From Oscillospiraceae bacterium (GTDB taxonomy: Bacteria > Bacillota > Clostridia > Oscillospirales > Ruminococcaceae), in contig JAFQUQ010000059.1 in the NCBI GenBank assembly GCA_017408395.1, positions 1 through 41,806 of the forward strand: 41,806 bases of DNA, in the 5' to 3' direction. Every line of letters begins with the position of its first letter. The stretch's first letter is position 1. Below, piece by piece: positions 1-7,546 of the stretch. Made by a program: the position numbers and the translations under genes. The notes under the pieces are model-generated. The model made no database searches. It was given only the letters and a program-made list of their open reading frames with translations, and was not told the DNA's origin.

Positions 1-118
1 TGAATTCACCCCTTGCGGAGCGCCTCTAAGGCAAGGAATTTCGCCCTCTGCGGAGGGCGACAAGGGCTCTGCCCCTTGACCCCGCAAGCCTTTGAAAAGG
101 CTTGACCTAAACTTTAAC
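1..118. repeat. Partial copy of the hairpin-array repeat (cut by the window edge)
   Basis: A run of short hairpins: GCCCTC/GAGGGC near 44-59, CAAGGGC/GCCCCTTG near 61-79, and CAAGCCTT/AAGGCTTG near 86-106, followed by GACCTAAACTTTAACGTC. The last hairpin and this tail recur at 19002-19040 and, as a slightly longer hairpin, at 28472-28505. The copy begins before the window, so its full length is unknown. The match between copies was seen by eye. Confidence 0.75.
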
Positions 119-151
119 GTCGAGCGGTTTTGTGCAACTTTATCGACAATC

Positions 152-190
152 TGCGCCGTATTCAGAGAAATCTGAGTACGGCTTTTTTAT
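152..190 (+). terminator. Intrinsic terminator of an upstream gene outside the window
   Basis: GCCGTATTCAG and CTGAGTACGGC form a stem around a short AGAAAT loop, followed by TTTTTTAT. It is preceded by TCGACAA-CTG, the same boundary sequence that precedes the terminators at 1357 and 19089. It probably ends a plus-strand gene left of the window. From 191 to 263 no feature was recognised. Confidence 0.75.
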
Positions 191-263
191 CCATGCTGTA
201 TGCTTCATTAAGTTCAGGGTGAGGGGATTATCGGTTTATCTGTATTTGTAAAGTCGTTTTTAC

Positions 264-292
264 TTGATTTAAAAGTAAAAATATGATAAAAT
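264..292 (+). promoter_or_regulatory. Sigma-A-type promoter of the metallo-hydrolase gene
   Basis: TTGATT at 264-269, a 17-base spacer and TAAAAT at 287-292, about 30 bases upstream of the start codon at 324. Confidence 0.65.
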
Positions 293-323
293 TCAAGCAT
301 AAATATTTAAACAGGAGAATAAA

Positions 324-1142
324 ATGAAAGTAATATGTCTGATTGAAAATACACAGGGCAGGGAAGATGTCCTTGCAGAACACGGCTTATGCCTTTACAT
401 TGAAACGGAAAAGCACCGTATTCTTGCGGATACGGGTGCAAGCGGAGGTTTTATTGAAAATGCCGCTAAGCTTGGAGTGAAGCCTGAAGATGTTGACACG
501 GTGGTTTTAAGCCACGGTCACTACGACCATTCGGGCGGTATCCTGCCGTTTGCGGAAATCAATCCGAGGGCACGGATTTTTATGCAGAAATCAGCGGCGA
601 AGGGGTATTACCATATTTACCCTGACTGTGAAAAATATATCGGAATTGACGAAAAAATACTGTCCCTGCCGCAGGTACGGCTTATGGACGGCGGCTTTTG
701 TATTGATGATGAGTTGGAGGTCTTTTCGGGAGTAAAGGGCAGGCGTCTGCACCCTCAGGGCAACAGGGTGCTTGCTTTTAAGACGGACAGCGGTTTTGTT
801 GAGGACGATTTCCGTCACGAACAGTATCTTGTCATAAACGAGAACGGTTATAAAGTGCTTGTTTCGGGCTGTGCACACAACGGCATACTGAACATTCTCG
901 ACAGGTACCGTGAACTTTACGGCTCCGACCCTGACGCTGTGATAAGCGGTTTTCATATGATGAAAAAGGACGGCTACACCGCTGAAGACGAGGCTGTCAT
1001 AAAAGAAACGGCAGAGGAACTGCTTAAAACCGACATAAAATTTTACACAGGACACTGCACAGGTGAATATCCCTGTCAGCTGCTTAAGGAATTGATGGGT
1101 GAACAGCTGACCGTTATTCACAGCGGCGACAGGATAATGTAA
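324..1142 (+). CDS. Metallo-beta-lactamase-fold hydrolase, DHPMP-synthase-like
   Basis: A cytoplasmic enzyme of 272 residues with the metallo-beta-lactamase fold. The metal-binding motif HGHYDHSGG is at residues 64-72, supplying His64, His66, Asp68 and His69. Later conserved blocks, SGCAHNGI and ISGFHM, fit the subgroup annotated as 7,8-dihydropterin-6-yl-methyl-4-(beta-D-ribofuranosyl)aminobenzene-5'-phosphate synthase, whose actual substrate in bacteria is mostly unknown. No signal peptide or membrane segment is seen. The start at 324 has AGGAGA about seven bases upstream and its own promoter at 264-292. It is a single-gene unit that converges on nrdR and ends in a hairpin at 1151-1173. The fold is secure; the exact reaction is a family-level guess. 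Confidence 0.88.
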   Translation: MKVICLIENTQGREDVLAEHGLCLYIETEKHRILADTGASGGFIENAAKLGVKPEDVDTVVLSHGHYDHSGGILPFAEINPRARIFMQKSAAKGYYHIYPDCEKYIGIDEKILSLPQVRLMDGGFCIDDELEVFSGVKGRRLHPQGNRVLAFKTDSGFVEDDFRHEQYLVINENGYKVLVSGCAHNGILNILDRYRELYGSDPDAVISGFHMMKKDGYTAEDEAVIKETAEELLKTDIKFYTGHCTGEYPCQLLKELMGEQLTVIHSGDRIM

Positions 1143-1150
1143 AAAATATG

Positions 1151-1173
1151 ACGGGTGGATATTATCCACCCGT
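1151..1173 (+). terminator. Terminator hairpin after the metallo-hydrolase gene
   Basis: A perfect stem ACGGGTGGA/TCCACCCGT around TATTA, eight bases after the stop codon. The usual T tract is missing; the foldback repeat starting at 1174 directly abuts the stem. Confidence 0.6.
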
Positions 1174-1352
1174 GAGCCTGTCGATAAACTCGACAGGCTA
1201 ATGAAAAATGAAAAAAGAATAATGAATAGTGAATGGGTAAGGTGTCCGCTTAGCGGACATTTTTAATAGTATTGCCGAAGGCAATTCCATAATTATTCAT
1301 TATTCATTATTCAATATTCGTTATTCATTATCGAAAAAACTTTTTCGACAAA
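1174..1352. repeat. Foldback (MITE-like) repeat, copy A
   Basis: An element of about 179 bases made of nested inverted repeats: GCCTGTCG/CGACAGGC at the left end, long AT-rich arms (GAATAATGAATAGTGAAT against ATTCATTATTCATTATTC), two central hairpins (TGTCCGC/GCGGACA and TTGCC/GGCAA), and TCGAAAAA/TTTTTCGA at the right end. A second copy lies at 41635-41806. The two differ mainly in loops and in the number of ATTCATT units. It fills the whole space between the terminators of two convergent genes. No ORF is visible. Confidence 0.85.
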
Positions 1353-1356
1353 CTGA

Positions 1357-1386
1357 ACGGGGCAATGCAAAACTGCATAGCCCCGT
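1357..1386 (-). terminator. Terminator hairpin of nrdR
   Basis: ACGGGGC and GCCCCGT flank a second paired segment (ATGCA/TGCAT), immediately after the nrdR stop codon on the minus strand. The T tract is weak in both directions. Confidence 0.6.
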
Positions 1387-1389
1387 ATT

Positions 1390-1845
1390 TTAGTTATTGG
1401 ATGGATTTTTAAGCTCGGATATGATGTGCATAAAGCTGTCAACGTCGGAAAAATCCTTGTATACCGACGCAAAACGCACATATGCGACCTGGTCAATATT
1501 TTTCAGCGCCTTGAGCACCATATCGCCGATTTCGGAGGTCGTAACCTGAGTTACCATATTGTTTGCATAATATCCCTCTATCTCGTCAACAATCCTGTTG
1601 ATGTCAACAAGGGAAACGGGACGCTTCTTTACGGCGATGGACATTCCCTGTATAAGCTTGTTGCGGTCGAAAAGCTCAATGGTGTTGTCCCTTTTCACAA
1701 CGAAAAGCACGGGCATTTCTATTGATTCATATGTAGTAAATCTTTTTCCGCAGCTTGTACATTCTCTGCGGCGGCGCTTCTTGCCGTCGGCAGGTCTGGA
1801 GTCAATTACTTTTGTATCGTCAAAATTACAGAACGGGCATCGCAT
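1390..1845 (-). CDS. nrdR: Transcriptional repressor NrdR
   Basis: A regulator of 152 residues that represses ribonucleotide reductase genes in response to adenine nucleotides. The N-terminal zinc ribbon is seen as CPFC at residues 3-6 and CTSC at 29-32, followed by a basic stretch (KKRRRR). An ATP-cone domain of about 90 residues follows (MPVLFVVKRDNTIELFDR onward). A longer reading frame begins at 1869, but the start at 1845 (MRCPFC) is the family-typical one and has GGAGG ten bases upstream. No reductase gene is present in the window. The mobile-element-like repeat at 1876-2055 lies only 30 bases upstream, so it borders or forms part of the promoter. Confidence 0.95.
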   Translation of the reverse strand: MRCPFCNFDDTKVIDSRPADGKKRRRRECTSCGKRFTTYESIEMPVLFVVKRDNTIELFDRNKLIQGMSIAVKKRPVSLVDINRIVDEIEGYYANNMVTQVTTSEIGDMVLKALKNIDQVAYVRFASVYKDFSDVDSFMHIISELKNPSNN

Positions 1846-1875
1846 AAACCCTGTACCTCCGTTTGTCAAGTATAA

Positions 1876-2055
1876 TTAAGGCAACATCGCACAAAGCCCG
1901 CCTGACGGCTTTGCACGAAATCTGCTTGCATATTTTCCGTCATCTTACACAGAAATTTCTTGACATACGACAGTATGCCTGTGAAATTTCTATGCAATCT
2001 GACAAAAAATCTGACGTCGCATCTTTCGCACAAGCTCTGCGCGGTATTGCCTTAA
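1876..2055. mobile_element. Terminal-inverted-repeat element (MITE-like), 180 bp
   Basis: The element starts TTAAGGCAA and ends TTGCCTTAA, and the imperfect inverted repeats continue for about 28 bases (left side with ATCGCACAAAGC, right side with GAGCTTGTGC on the opposite strand). The interior also folds back, with CATAC/GTATG nested inside CACAG/CTGTG. A 65-base derivative with the same ends lies at 33952-34016. There is no transposase inside, so it would be non-autonomous. No clear target-site duplication was identified. Confidence 0.8.
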
Positions 2056-2302
2056 TTTTATCACATAAAACCTCAAAAGTCAATACAGAGAGTATAATTT
2101 CATATAAAATTTATACTTTTTCTTGTGAAGAACGAAAAAATTCAAGGGGATGAATTGTATTATTTATAGTGTATTTCTGAATAAATATAGGTATGGGTGA
2201 TTTCGCCGTGTATATTTATGACAAATTATACTGCAAGTAAAGGCAATAAAGGGTATTTATGGTCTTTTTAATTGACAATTGCTACAAAAAAACGCTATTT
2301 TC

Positions 2303-2331
2303 TTGACTTATAGGGAAAAATAGTGTATATT
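2303..2331 (+). promoter_or_regulatory. Sigma-A-type promoter of the sortase operon
   Basis: TTGACT at 2303-2308, 17-base spacer, TATATT at 2326-2331. The first start codon is at 2409, leaving an untranslated leader of about 70 bases. Nothing recognisable was seen between the repeat (ends 2055) and this promoter; that stretch is AT-rich. Confidence 0.7.
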
Positions 2332-2408
2332 AGTATTATCAATAACTATACATAGGCGTACTATGCCCTTATCCGGATTTTATGTTAAAAGGTTAGGAAT
2401 TATTTGTT

Positions 2409-3365
2409 ATGGCACTTTCCCGTTCAGCTAAAAAAGCTTACAAAAAAGCCGTGAAGGAAAAGAAAAGACGCCGCAGAGGTCATTGGCTCATCATTCAGAA
2501 GGGGGACTCCCCTAAGGAGATAGGCAGCAAGCTTTTTACTCAGTTTGCCCTGCTGGTGCTGGTGGTATGTATCGTTATTCTGCTTAATGAGCTCAGGCTC
2601 TCTTTAAGCACAAAATTCCTCAACGGCTCGCTTCAGGACATCTACAACAGCTTTACTTCATCGGATAATAACGGCAGTCTGCTCAGCAGTGCAGAGCAGC
2701 TCCTTGAAATCAATCCCGATACGGTGGGCTGGGTACAGATAGACAATACAAATGTGGCTATGCCTGTCGTTCAGCGCAAGGGCAATGACGGCAACAGCTA
2801 CTATCTGAATACCGCCTTCGACGGCAGCAGAAACAAGGCTGGCACCGTATTTCTCGATATGCGTGCGGAGCTTACGGCGGACAAGCGCTCGGATAATCTT
2901 ATCCTTTACGGCCACAACCAGAAGGACAAGACTATGTTCGGCGACCTTGCCTATTACAAAAAGGACCTTGATTATTACAAGTCCCACCCTGTAATCAAGT
3001 TCAGTTCAAATTACAGGAACGATGTCTACAAGATATTTGCGTATTTTGTTACGCCTGTTCTCCCTGAACAGACAAGCGACGGCGTGATTTTTGATTACCA
3101 TAATTACATCGAGCTTGACGATGAGGACAGATACAGCGATTTTATTGAAAATATAATGGTGCGGTCGCAGATTATCACTTCTGTTGACGTTAAGCACGGT
3201 GACAAGTTTCTTACCTTGTCAACCTGTTCAAACGAGTTTGAGCCGTCACGTTTTGTCGTTGTGGCAAGGCGTGTCAGAAAGGGTGAGGACGAAAGCGTTG
3301 ATGTTTCAGGCGCTTACCTTAATCCGAATGCAAAAACTCCAGAATGGGATGTAATTTACTCCTGA
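2409..3365 (+). CDS. Class B sortase (first of four)
   Basis: A membrane-anchored transpeptidase of 318 residues that would cleave a sorting signal and attach surface proteins to peptidoglycan. The N-terminus is strongly basic (KKRRRRG near 18-24). One membrane segment lies at about 46-61, and the catalytic domain spans about 100-290. The likely catalytic residues are present: His169 in LYGHNQ, Cys273 in LSTCSNEF and Arg281 in EPSRFVV. Class B assignment rests on length and on these motif contexts. It is the first gene of an operon with three more sortases; the next gene begins 45 bases after its stop. AGGTTAGGA upstream of 2409 serves as a modest ribosome binding site. No substrate with a sorting signal was found in the window. 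Confidence 0.92.
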   Translation: MALSRSAKKAYKKAVKEKKRRRRGHWLIIQKGDSPKEIGSKLFTQFALLVLVVCIVILLNELRLSLSTKFLNGSLQDIYNSFTSSDNNGSLLSSAEQLLEINPDTVGWVQIDNTNVAMPVVQRKGNDGNSYYLNTAFDGSRNKAGTVFLDMRAELTADKRSDNLILYGHNQKDKTMFGDLAYYKKDLDYYKSHPVIKFSSNYRNDVYKIFAYFVTPVLPEQTSDGVIFDYHNYIELDDEDRYSDFIENIMVRSQIITSVDVKHGDKFLTLSTCSNEFEPSRFVVVARRVRKGEDESVDVSGAYLNPNAKTPEWDVIYS

Positions 3366-3409
3366 TCGGAGCTTACGTAAGATTAAATTTCCCCGATATG
3401 AGGTTCGAT

Positions 3410-4405
3410 ATGGCAAATAAAAGAAAAGGAAACGGCTTACTGCCGAATAAAAATGATACTGCTCCTCAGAAGGCAGGCAAAATTGTGTTTATTGTTTCTG
3501 TGATAGTTCTTATTATTGCAGGCGTGATTATCACGGGCTATTTTATAGACCAGGGCAGAAGCAAGCAGATAGACGACGAATTAAGCAGCAGACATACGGA
3601 AACGACAATGCCTTCCATTACTCAGATGACGGAAACAACAACTGCCGTTACAGAGGAAACTGTCATTACAACAACAGAGCCGCCTCCGCTTACGGTGCTT
3701 CCGAATATGGAAAGCTTTGTTAATGAAAACCCCGATTCCGCAGGCTGGATAACCGTCGGCGGTACAAAAATCGACAATATCGTTGTGCAGGCTGAGGATA
3801 ACGACTATTATCTCGACCGTAACTACTACGGCGAAAAATCACAGCCCGGCACGGTTTATGCCGATTTCCGCTGCAAGGTAAACACCTACAACGACAAGCA
3901 GAGCGACAACATTATCCTCTACGGGCACAATCAGGCTGACGGCTCAATGTTCGGTACTCTCAACAGATACAAGGTAAAGTCAGGCTACACGAGCAATTTC
4001 GATTTTTACCTCGAACACCCGACATTTACTTTCTCAAATCTTTACGAGGAGTATACATATAAGATCATCGCTGCCTTCATTATTGAGGTTGAACCGAGAC
4101 ATACACGTGACGGCGTGATTTTTGACTACCATAACTACGTAAACTTCAACCCTAAGAGTGATTACAATTACGACAACTTCATCACTAACGTTATGGAGCG
4201 TACTGCTATAAACACAGGCGTTGATGTGCAGGAGGGGGACAAGTTCCTTACCCTTTCCACCTGTTCAAACGAATTCGAGCCTTCACGCTTCGTTGTTATC
4301 GGCAGAAGAGTCCGTGACGGTGAGTCACCTGAGGTCGATACTTCAAAGGCTTCCATCAATGAGGACGCCAAGGAGCCTGACATCAACTTTATTTATAATC
4401 AGTAA
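3410..4405 (+). CDS. Class B sortase (second of four)
   Basis: 331 residues. The start at 3410 (MANKRKG) is preferred because GAGG lies about six bases upstream; the open frame reaches back to 3344, into the previous gene, without a good ribosome binding site. One membrane segment at about 25-45 is followed by a Thr/Glu-rich stalk (about 60-92) and the sortase domain (about 98-303). His173 (YGHNQADGSMFG), Cys285 (LSTCSNEF) and Arg293 are present, so it should be active. The stalk would hold the catalytic domain away from the membrane. The next sortase starts 16 bases downstream, so the pair is probably co-transcribed and co-translated. The substrate is unknown. Confidence 0.92.
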   Translation: MANKRKGNGLLPNKNDTAPQKAGKIVFIVSVIVLIIAGVIITGYFIDQGRSKQIDDELSSRHTETTMPSITQMTETTTAVTEETVITTTEPPPLTVLPNMESFVNENPDSAGWITVGGTKIDNIVVQAEDNDYYLDRNYYGEKSQPGTVYADFRCKVNTYNDKQSDNIILYGHNQADGSMFGTLNRYKVKSGYTSNFDFYLEHPTFTFSNLYEEYTYKIIAAFIIEVEPRHTRDGVIFDYHNYVNFNPKSDYNYDNFITNVMERTAINTGVDVQEGDKFLTLSTCSNEFEPSRFVVIGRRVRDGESPEVDTSKASINEDAKEPDINFIYNQ

Positions 4406-4420
4406 ACCGAGGAGTATTTA

Positions 4421-6436
4421 ATGTCTGATAAAAATAATTCCAACGGCAGGGAATATACGGTTGACGATATTCTTGCCGAATATGACAGCAAGGGAAACAC
4501 AGAGACTCAGGAAGAAGAGCCTGCTGCGGAAGACGCGGCGGAGCAGATTGATGAGGCTCCTGCTGAGCAGAGTGCTGTGACGTCGGAAGAAACCGTTCCG
4601 ATGTATGACCTTAATGACGGAAATGACGAGAGCTTCGACCCCGACTCAGAGGCGGAGAAATACAGAATAAAAACGGTGCCTGTTCTTGATGTGGCACCTG
4701 CTGAAAAGTTTACGGCAGACGTAAAGGCGGCTGACCCTTCCGAGCTGTTCAAGGAGCAGGTCAGTGACGCTGTTGACCTTTCAAGTGTTGCATTTGACGA
4801 CGGCGAGGAGCTTGAAATCTGGGCACCGTCGGTTGAAATTACGGCAGAGGGTGAGGACTCCGATGAGGCTTCGTTCAGCGAGGAGCTGGAGGAAACCGAG
4901 GCAACTTCCGAACAGCTTGCCGCACAGCAGGATTTCGACGGCGACTCCGATGTCATTACCGACGATGAAGAAAGCGACGTTGAAGAATTTGATGAAGCTA
5001 CCGATGAGGTGTCTTCTTCCGAGGAAGAGACTGACGAAACGGAAGATAACAATGATGAAGCGGAGGTGCCGCAGACTGTGAAGGACGACAAAACCACAGA
5101 AAAATCAACGGCGGAAACACCTCAGGACGATGAAAAGAAGCCTTTCTGGCAGGGAATTATCCCGTGGAAGGGTGACAGCGTTTTTGAAGTTATCCGCAAA
5201 ATCATATTCATTATTGCAATAGCTGTGTTTATCGGTGCGGGTATTATGCTCGCCGATACGCTCATAGATTCAAACAAGGCGGTAAAGGATACTGCCGAAA
5301 ACGAATCAATCATCGCTACGACAGTTGCTACGACAGTTGACAGCGACGGCAATACCGTTACGATCGCTCCTACCGAGGATGAGGTCATTGCGCATAACCT
5401 TGACGTTATGAAATATTACAAGGAAATAAGCGAAAATGTCATCGGCTATATTGAGCTGGAGGGCTGTGATATTTATCAGCCTGTCGTTCAGGGCGAGGAC
5501 AACGATTATTACCTTACAAGAACATATTACGATGAGGAAAACAAGGGCGGTGCTATTTTTGCCGACTACCGCTGTGTTTTTGAGGAAGGCTATTCCTCTC
5601 CCAATATCGTTCTCTACGGTCATAACCAGGAGGACGGCACAATGTTCGGCAACCTTAAGAATTACAAGCAGAATATTGAGTTCTACGCTGAAAATCCCGT
5701 TATTACCTTCAACACGGAGTACGGCGTGGGCACATACCTTATATACGGATTTTTCGTTACAAACGCTCTTGCCAAGCAGGACAGCAACGGCGAGGTTTTC
5801 CACTACCACGACTACATCGAGGCTATGAACAACGAGTACACATTCAGATGGTATCTTGATGAGGTCAAGGAAAGAAATCAGATAATCTCTCCTGTTGATG
5901 TAAAATTCGGTGACAGCCTGCTTTGCCTTTCTACTTGCTCAAATGAGTTCTCAAACTCACGTTTCGTAGTGTTTGCAAGAAAGCTCAGAGAGGGCGAGTC
6001 GGTTGAGGATTATGACTTTACCGAAACTTATTTCAACCCTGACGCAAGAGGTGTTGACTGGGAAGCTATCCTTTCGGGAGAAACTACAACAACCACCGTT
6101 CCCGAAGAGGAAATAACCGAGGAAACTACCGAGGAGACCGAGGAAGAAACAGAGGTTGCCGAAACAACTACCGAGGCTGAAACTGAAAAAACCAAGGAAA
6201 CCTCCAAAACAAAACGTGTTGACAGAACAAAGACTACCTATGTTCACGTAATTACAACAGGAATTGAAAGTGACGCAGAACAGGTTACGGATTCCGAGGG
6301 TGCCGTTGTTACGGACGAAAGCGGAACTCCTGTGACCGAAGCGCCTGTTACAGGCGGAAACGGGGTAATCGTTACGGAAGTCCCCGAAACTGCCGAGGCT
6401 GAAACAACCACCGAAACGGCAGGCGTTACAGAATAA
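4421..6436 (+). CDS. Class B sortase with long acidic N-terminal and Thr/Glu-rich C-terminal extensions
   Basis: 671 residues, more than twice the usual sortase length. Residues 1-256 form a very acidic, low-complexity region that should be cytoplasmic; it begins with a short motif (YTVDDILAEY at 12-21). A membrane segment lies at about 257-280 and the sortase domain at about 325-525, with His401 (YGHNQEDGTMFG), Cys506 (LSTCSNEF) and Arg514. After the domain comes a tail of about 120 residues rich in Thr and Glu, presumably outside the cell. The reading frame is intact, the start has GAGGAG upstream, and the third-position pattern matches its neighbours, so it is not an assembly of broken genes. 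The role of the extensions is unknown: partner docking inside the cell and wall spanning outside are possibilities. Confidence 0.9.
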   Translation: MSDKNNSNGREYTVDDILAEYDSKGNTETQEEEPAAEDAAEQIDEAPAEQSAVTSEETVPMYDLNDGNDESFDPDSEAEKYRIKTVPVLDVAPAEKFTADVKAADPSELFKEQVSDAVDLSSVAFDDGEELEIWAPSVEITAEGEDSDEASFSEELEETEATSEQLAAQQDFDGDSDVITDDEESDVEEFDEATDEVSSSEEETDETEDNNDEAEVPQTVKDDKTTEKSTAETPQDDEKKPFWQGIIPWKGDSVFEVIRKIIFIIAIAVFIGAGIMLADTLIDSNKAVKDTAENESIIATTVATTVDSDGNTVTIAPTEDEVIAHNLDVMKYYKEISENVIGYIELEGCDIYQPVVQGEDNDYYLTRTYYDEENKGGAIFADYRCVFEEGYSSPNIVLYGHNQEDGTMFGNLKNYKQNIEFYAENPVITFNTEYGVGTYLIYGFFVTNALAKQDSNGEVFHYHDYIEAMNNEYTFRWYLDEVKERNQIISPVDVKFGDSLLCLSTCSNEFSNSRFVVFARKLREGESVEDYDFTETYFNPDARGVDWEAILSGETTTTTVPEEEITEETTEETEEETEVAETTTEAETEKTKETSKTKRVDRTKTTYVHVITTGIESDAEQVTDSEGAVVTDESGTPVTEAPVTGGNGVIVTEVPETAEAETTTETAGVTE

Positions 6437-6459
6437 TTCATTCTAAAGGAGAAATATAA

Positions 6460-7509
6460 ATGGCAATTGCTGACGAAGTCAGAAAACCCCAGCATTTCAA
6501 AGAAACTGCCAAAAAGAAGAAGAAAAGCTTCAGGGAAGCATTTATTCCAAGTAAGAATGACTCCTCAAAGGAGCTTTTCAGCAAGGTGTTTTCTTTGTTT
6601 TCGCTGCTGGTGCTTGTGGTCTGCATCGGTATTCTGGGCGTGTACTTCTACCACCAGTTTGAGGCTAAGCAGAACAATGAGGACATAAGGGTCATTTACA
6701 ATAATGCTGTTCAGGACAGCGTCGTTACGACACAGCCTGCTCCTCAGCAGCCTGCAAATCCTGAGGAAGAAACTCAGGAAATTGTAAGACAGCCACTTGT
6801 TGTTTCATCAGCTGCGGAGGAAATGCTTGCTATCAACCCCAATTATGCAGGCTATCTTTACATCCCTGACGTTATGAGCGAGGCTGTTGTAAAATATACC
6901 GACAACGATTATTACCTCAACCATAACATTTACGACCAGAAGCGTTCCTGCGGTACGGTCTTTGCCGATTTCAGAAATACCGTCAATGATTACAGCGACC
7001 GTATGAGCGATAATATCATCCTTTACGGCCACAACCAGAAGGACGGCACAATGTTCGGCAATATGGACTATTACAAATGGGATTACAAATACTGGCTCAA
7101 AAACCCCTTCATCTACTTTGATAATCTTTACGAAAGCGGTACATATGTAATCATTTCCTCTTTCGTTATAAACACCGAGCCTGAGCACGACAACGGCAAT
7201 GTGTTTGATTATAACAATTTCATCAATTTCAAATCCGAAGGCCCGTATACTTACGAGAACTTCATCAAGGAAATTACCGACAGAAGTCACTTCATTACAG
7301 GTATTGACGTAAACGAGGAAGACAAGTTCCTTACACTTTCGACTTGTACCTATGAGTGGGAGCCTGCACGTCACGTTATCGTTGCAAGAAGGCTTCGTCC
7401 CGGCGAAACCACTGATAGCATAGATACAACCAACTTCTCTGTAAACTCAAATCCAAAGTGGCCCGCTATCTACTATAAATATAACGGCGGCTCTTATGTA
7501 GAACAATAA
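6460..7509 (+). CDS. Class B sortase (fourth of four)
   Basis: 349 residues with a basic N-terminus (KKKKK near 18-22), one membrane segment at about 45-66, a Pro/Gln/Glu-rich linker (about 90-112) and a sortase domain (about 120-312). His191 (YGHNQKDGTMFG), Cys296 (LSTCTYEW) and Arg304 are present. The block after the Cys (TYEWEPARHV) differs from the SNEF form shared by the other three, so its specificity may differ. AAAGGAG lies eight bases before the start. The N-terminal half of the protein, including LVLVVCI in the membrane segment, resembles the first sortase of the operon, suggesting duplication. Confidence 0.92.
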   Translation: MAIADEVRKPQHFKETAKKKKKSFREAFIPSKNDSSKELFSKVFSLFSLLVLVVCIGILGVYFYHQFEAKQNNEDIRVIYNNAVQDSVVTTQPAPQQPANPEEETQEIVRQPLVVSSAAEEMLAINPNYAGYLYIPDVMSEAVVKYTDNDYYLNHNIYDQKRSCGTVFADFRNTVNDYSDRMSDNIILYGHNQKDGTMFGNMDYYKWDYKYWLKNPFIYFDNLYESGTYVIISSFVINTEPEHDNGNVFDYNNFINFKSEGPYTYENFIKEITDRSHFITGIDVNEEDKFLTLSTCTYEWEPARHVIVARRLRPGETTDSIDTTNFSVNSNPKWPAIYYKYNGGSYVEQ

Positions 7510-7546
7510 AACGGATCGATACAGACAATGGAAAGGACTTTTCATA

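Noticed and set aside
591-1169. Long open frame opposite the metallo-hydrolase gene
   Set aside because: No ribosome site, and the strand opposite carries a complete enzyme with clear motifs; its codon pattern mirrors that gene.
1216-1340. Repeated ATTCATT units as a CRISPR array or tandem satellite
   Set aside because: The units are too short, lack spacers and pair with the opposite arm of a foldback repeat.
1865-1870. TTGACA on the minus strand just before nrdR as a -35 box
   Set aside because: Its -10 partner would fall at the start codon, overlapping the ribosome site; the TTATACT just upstream is a more likely -10.
1876-2153. Open frame running through the MITE-like element
   Set aside because: It has no ribosome site and no family features; it is an accident of the inverted-repeat sequence.
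4507-5097. Serine-rich open frame opposite the acidic part of the third sortase
   Set aside because: GAA/GAG/GAC codons on the plus strand read as Ser/Val-rich codons on the other strand; it is an antisense shadow of a low-complexity region.
6337-6366. APVTGG near the C-terminus of the third sortase as a sorting signal
   Set aside because: There is no hydrophobic segment or basic tail after it, so it lacks the rest of a sorting signal.
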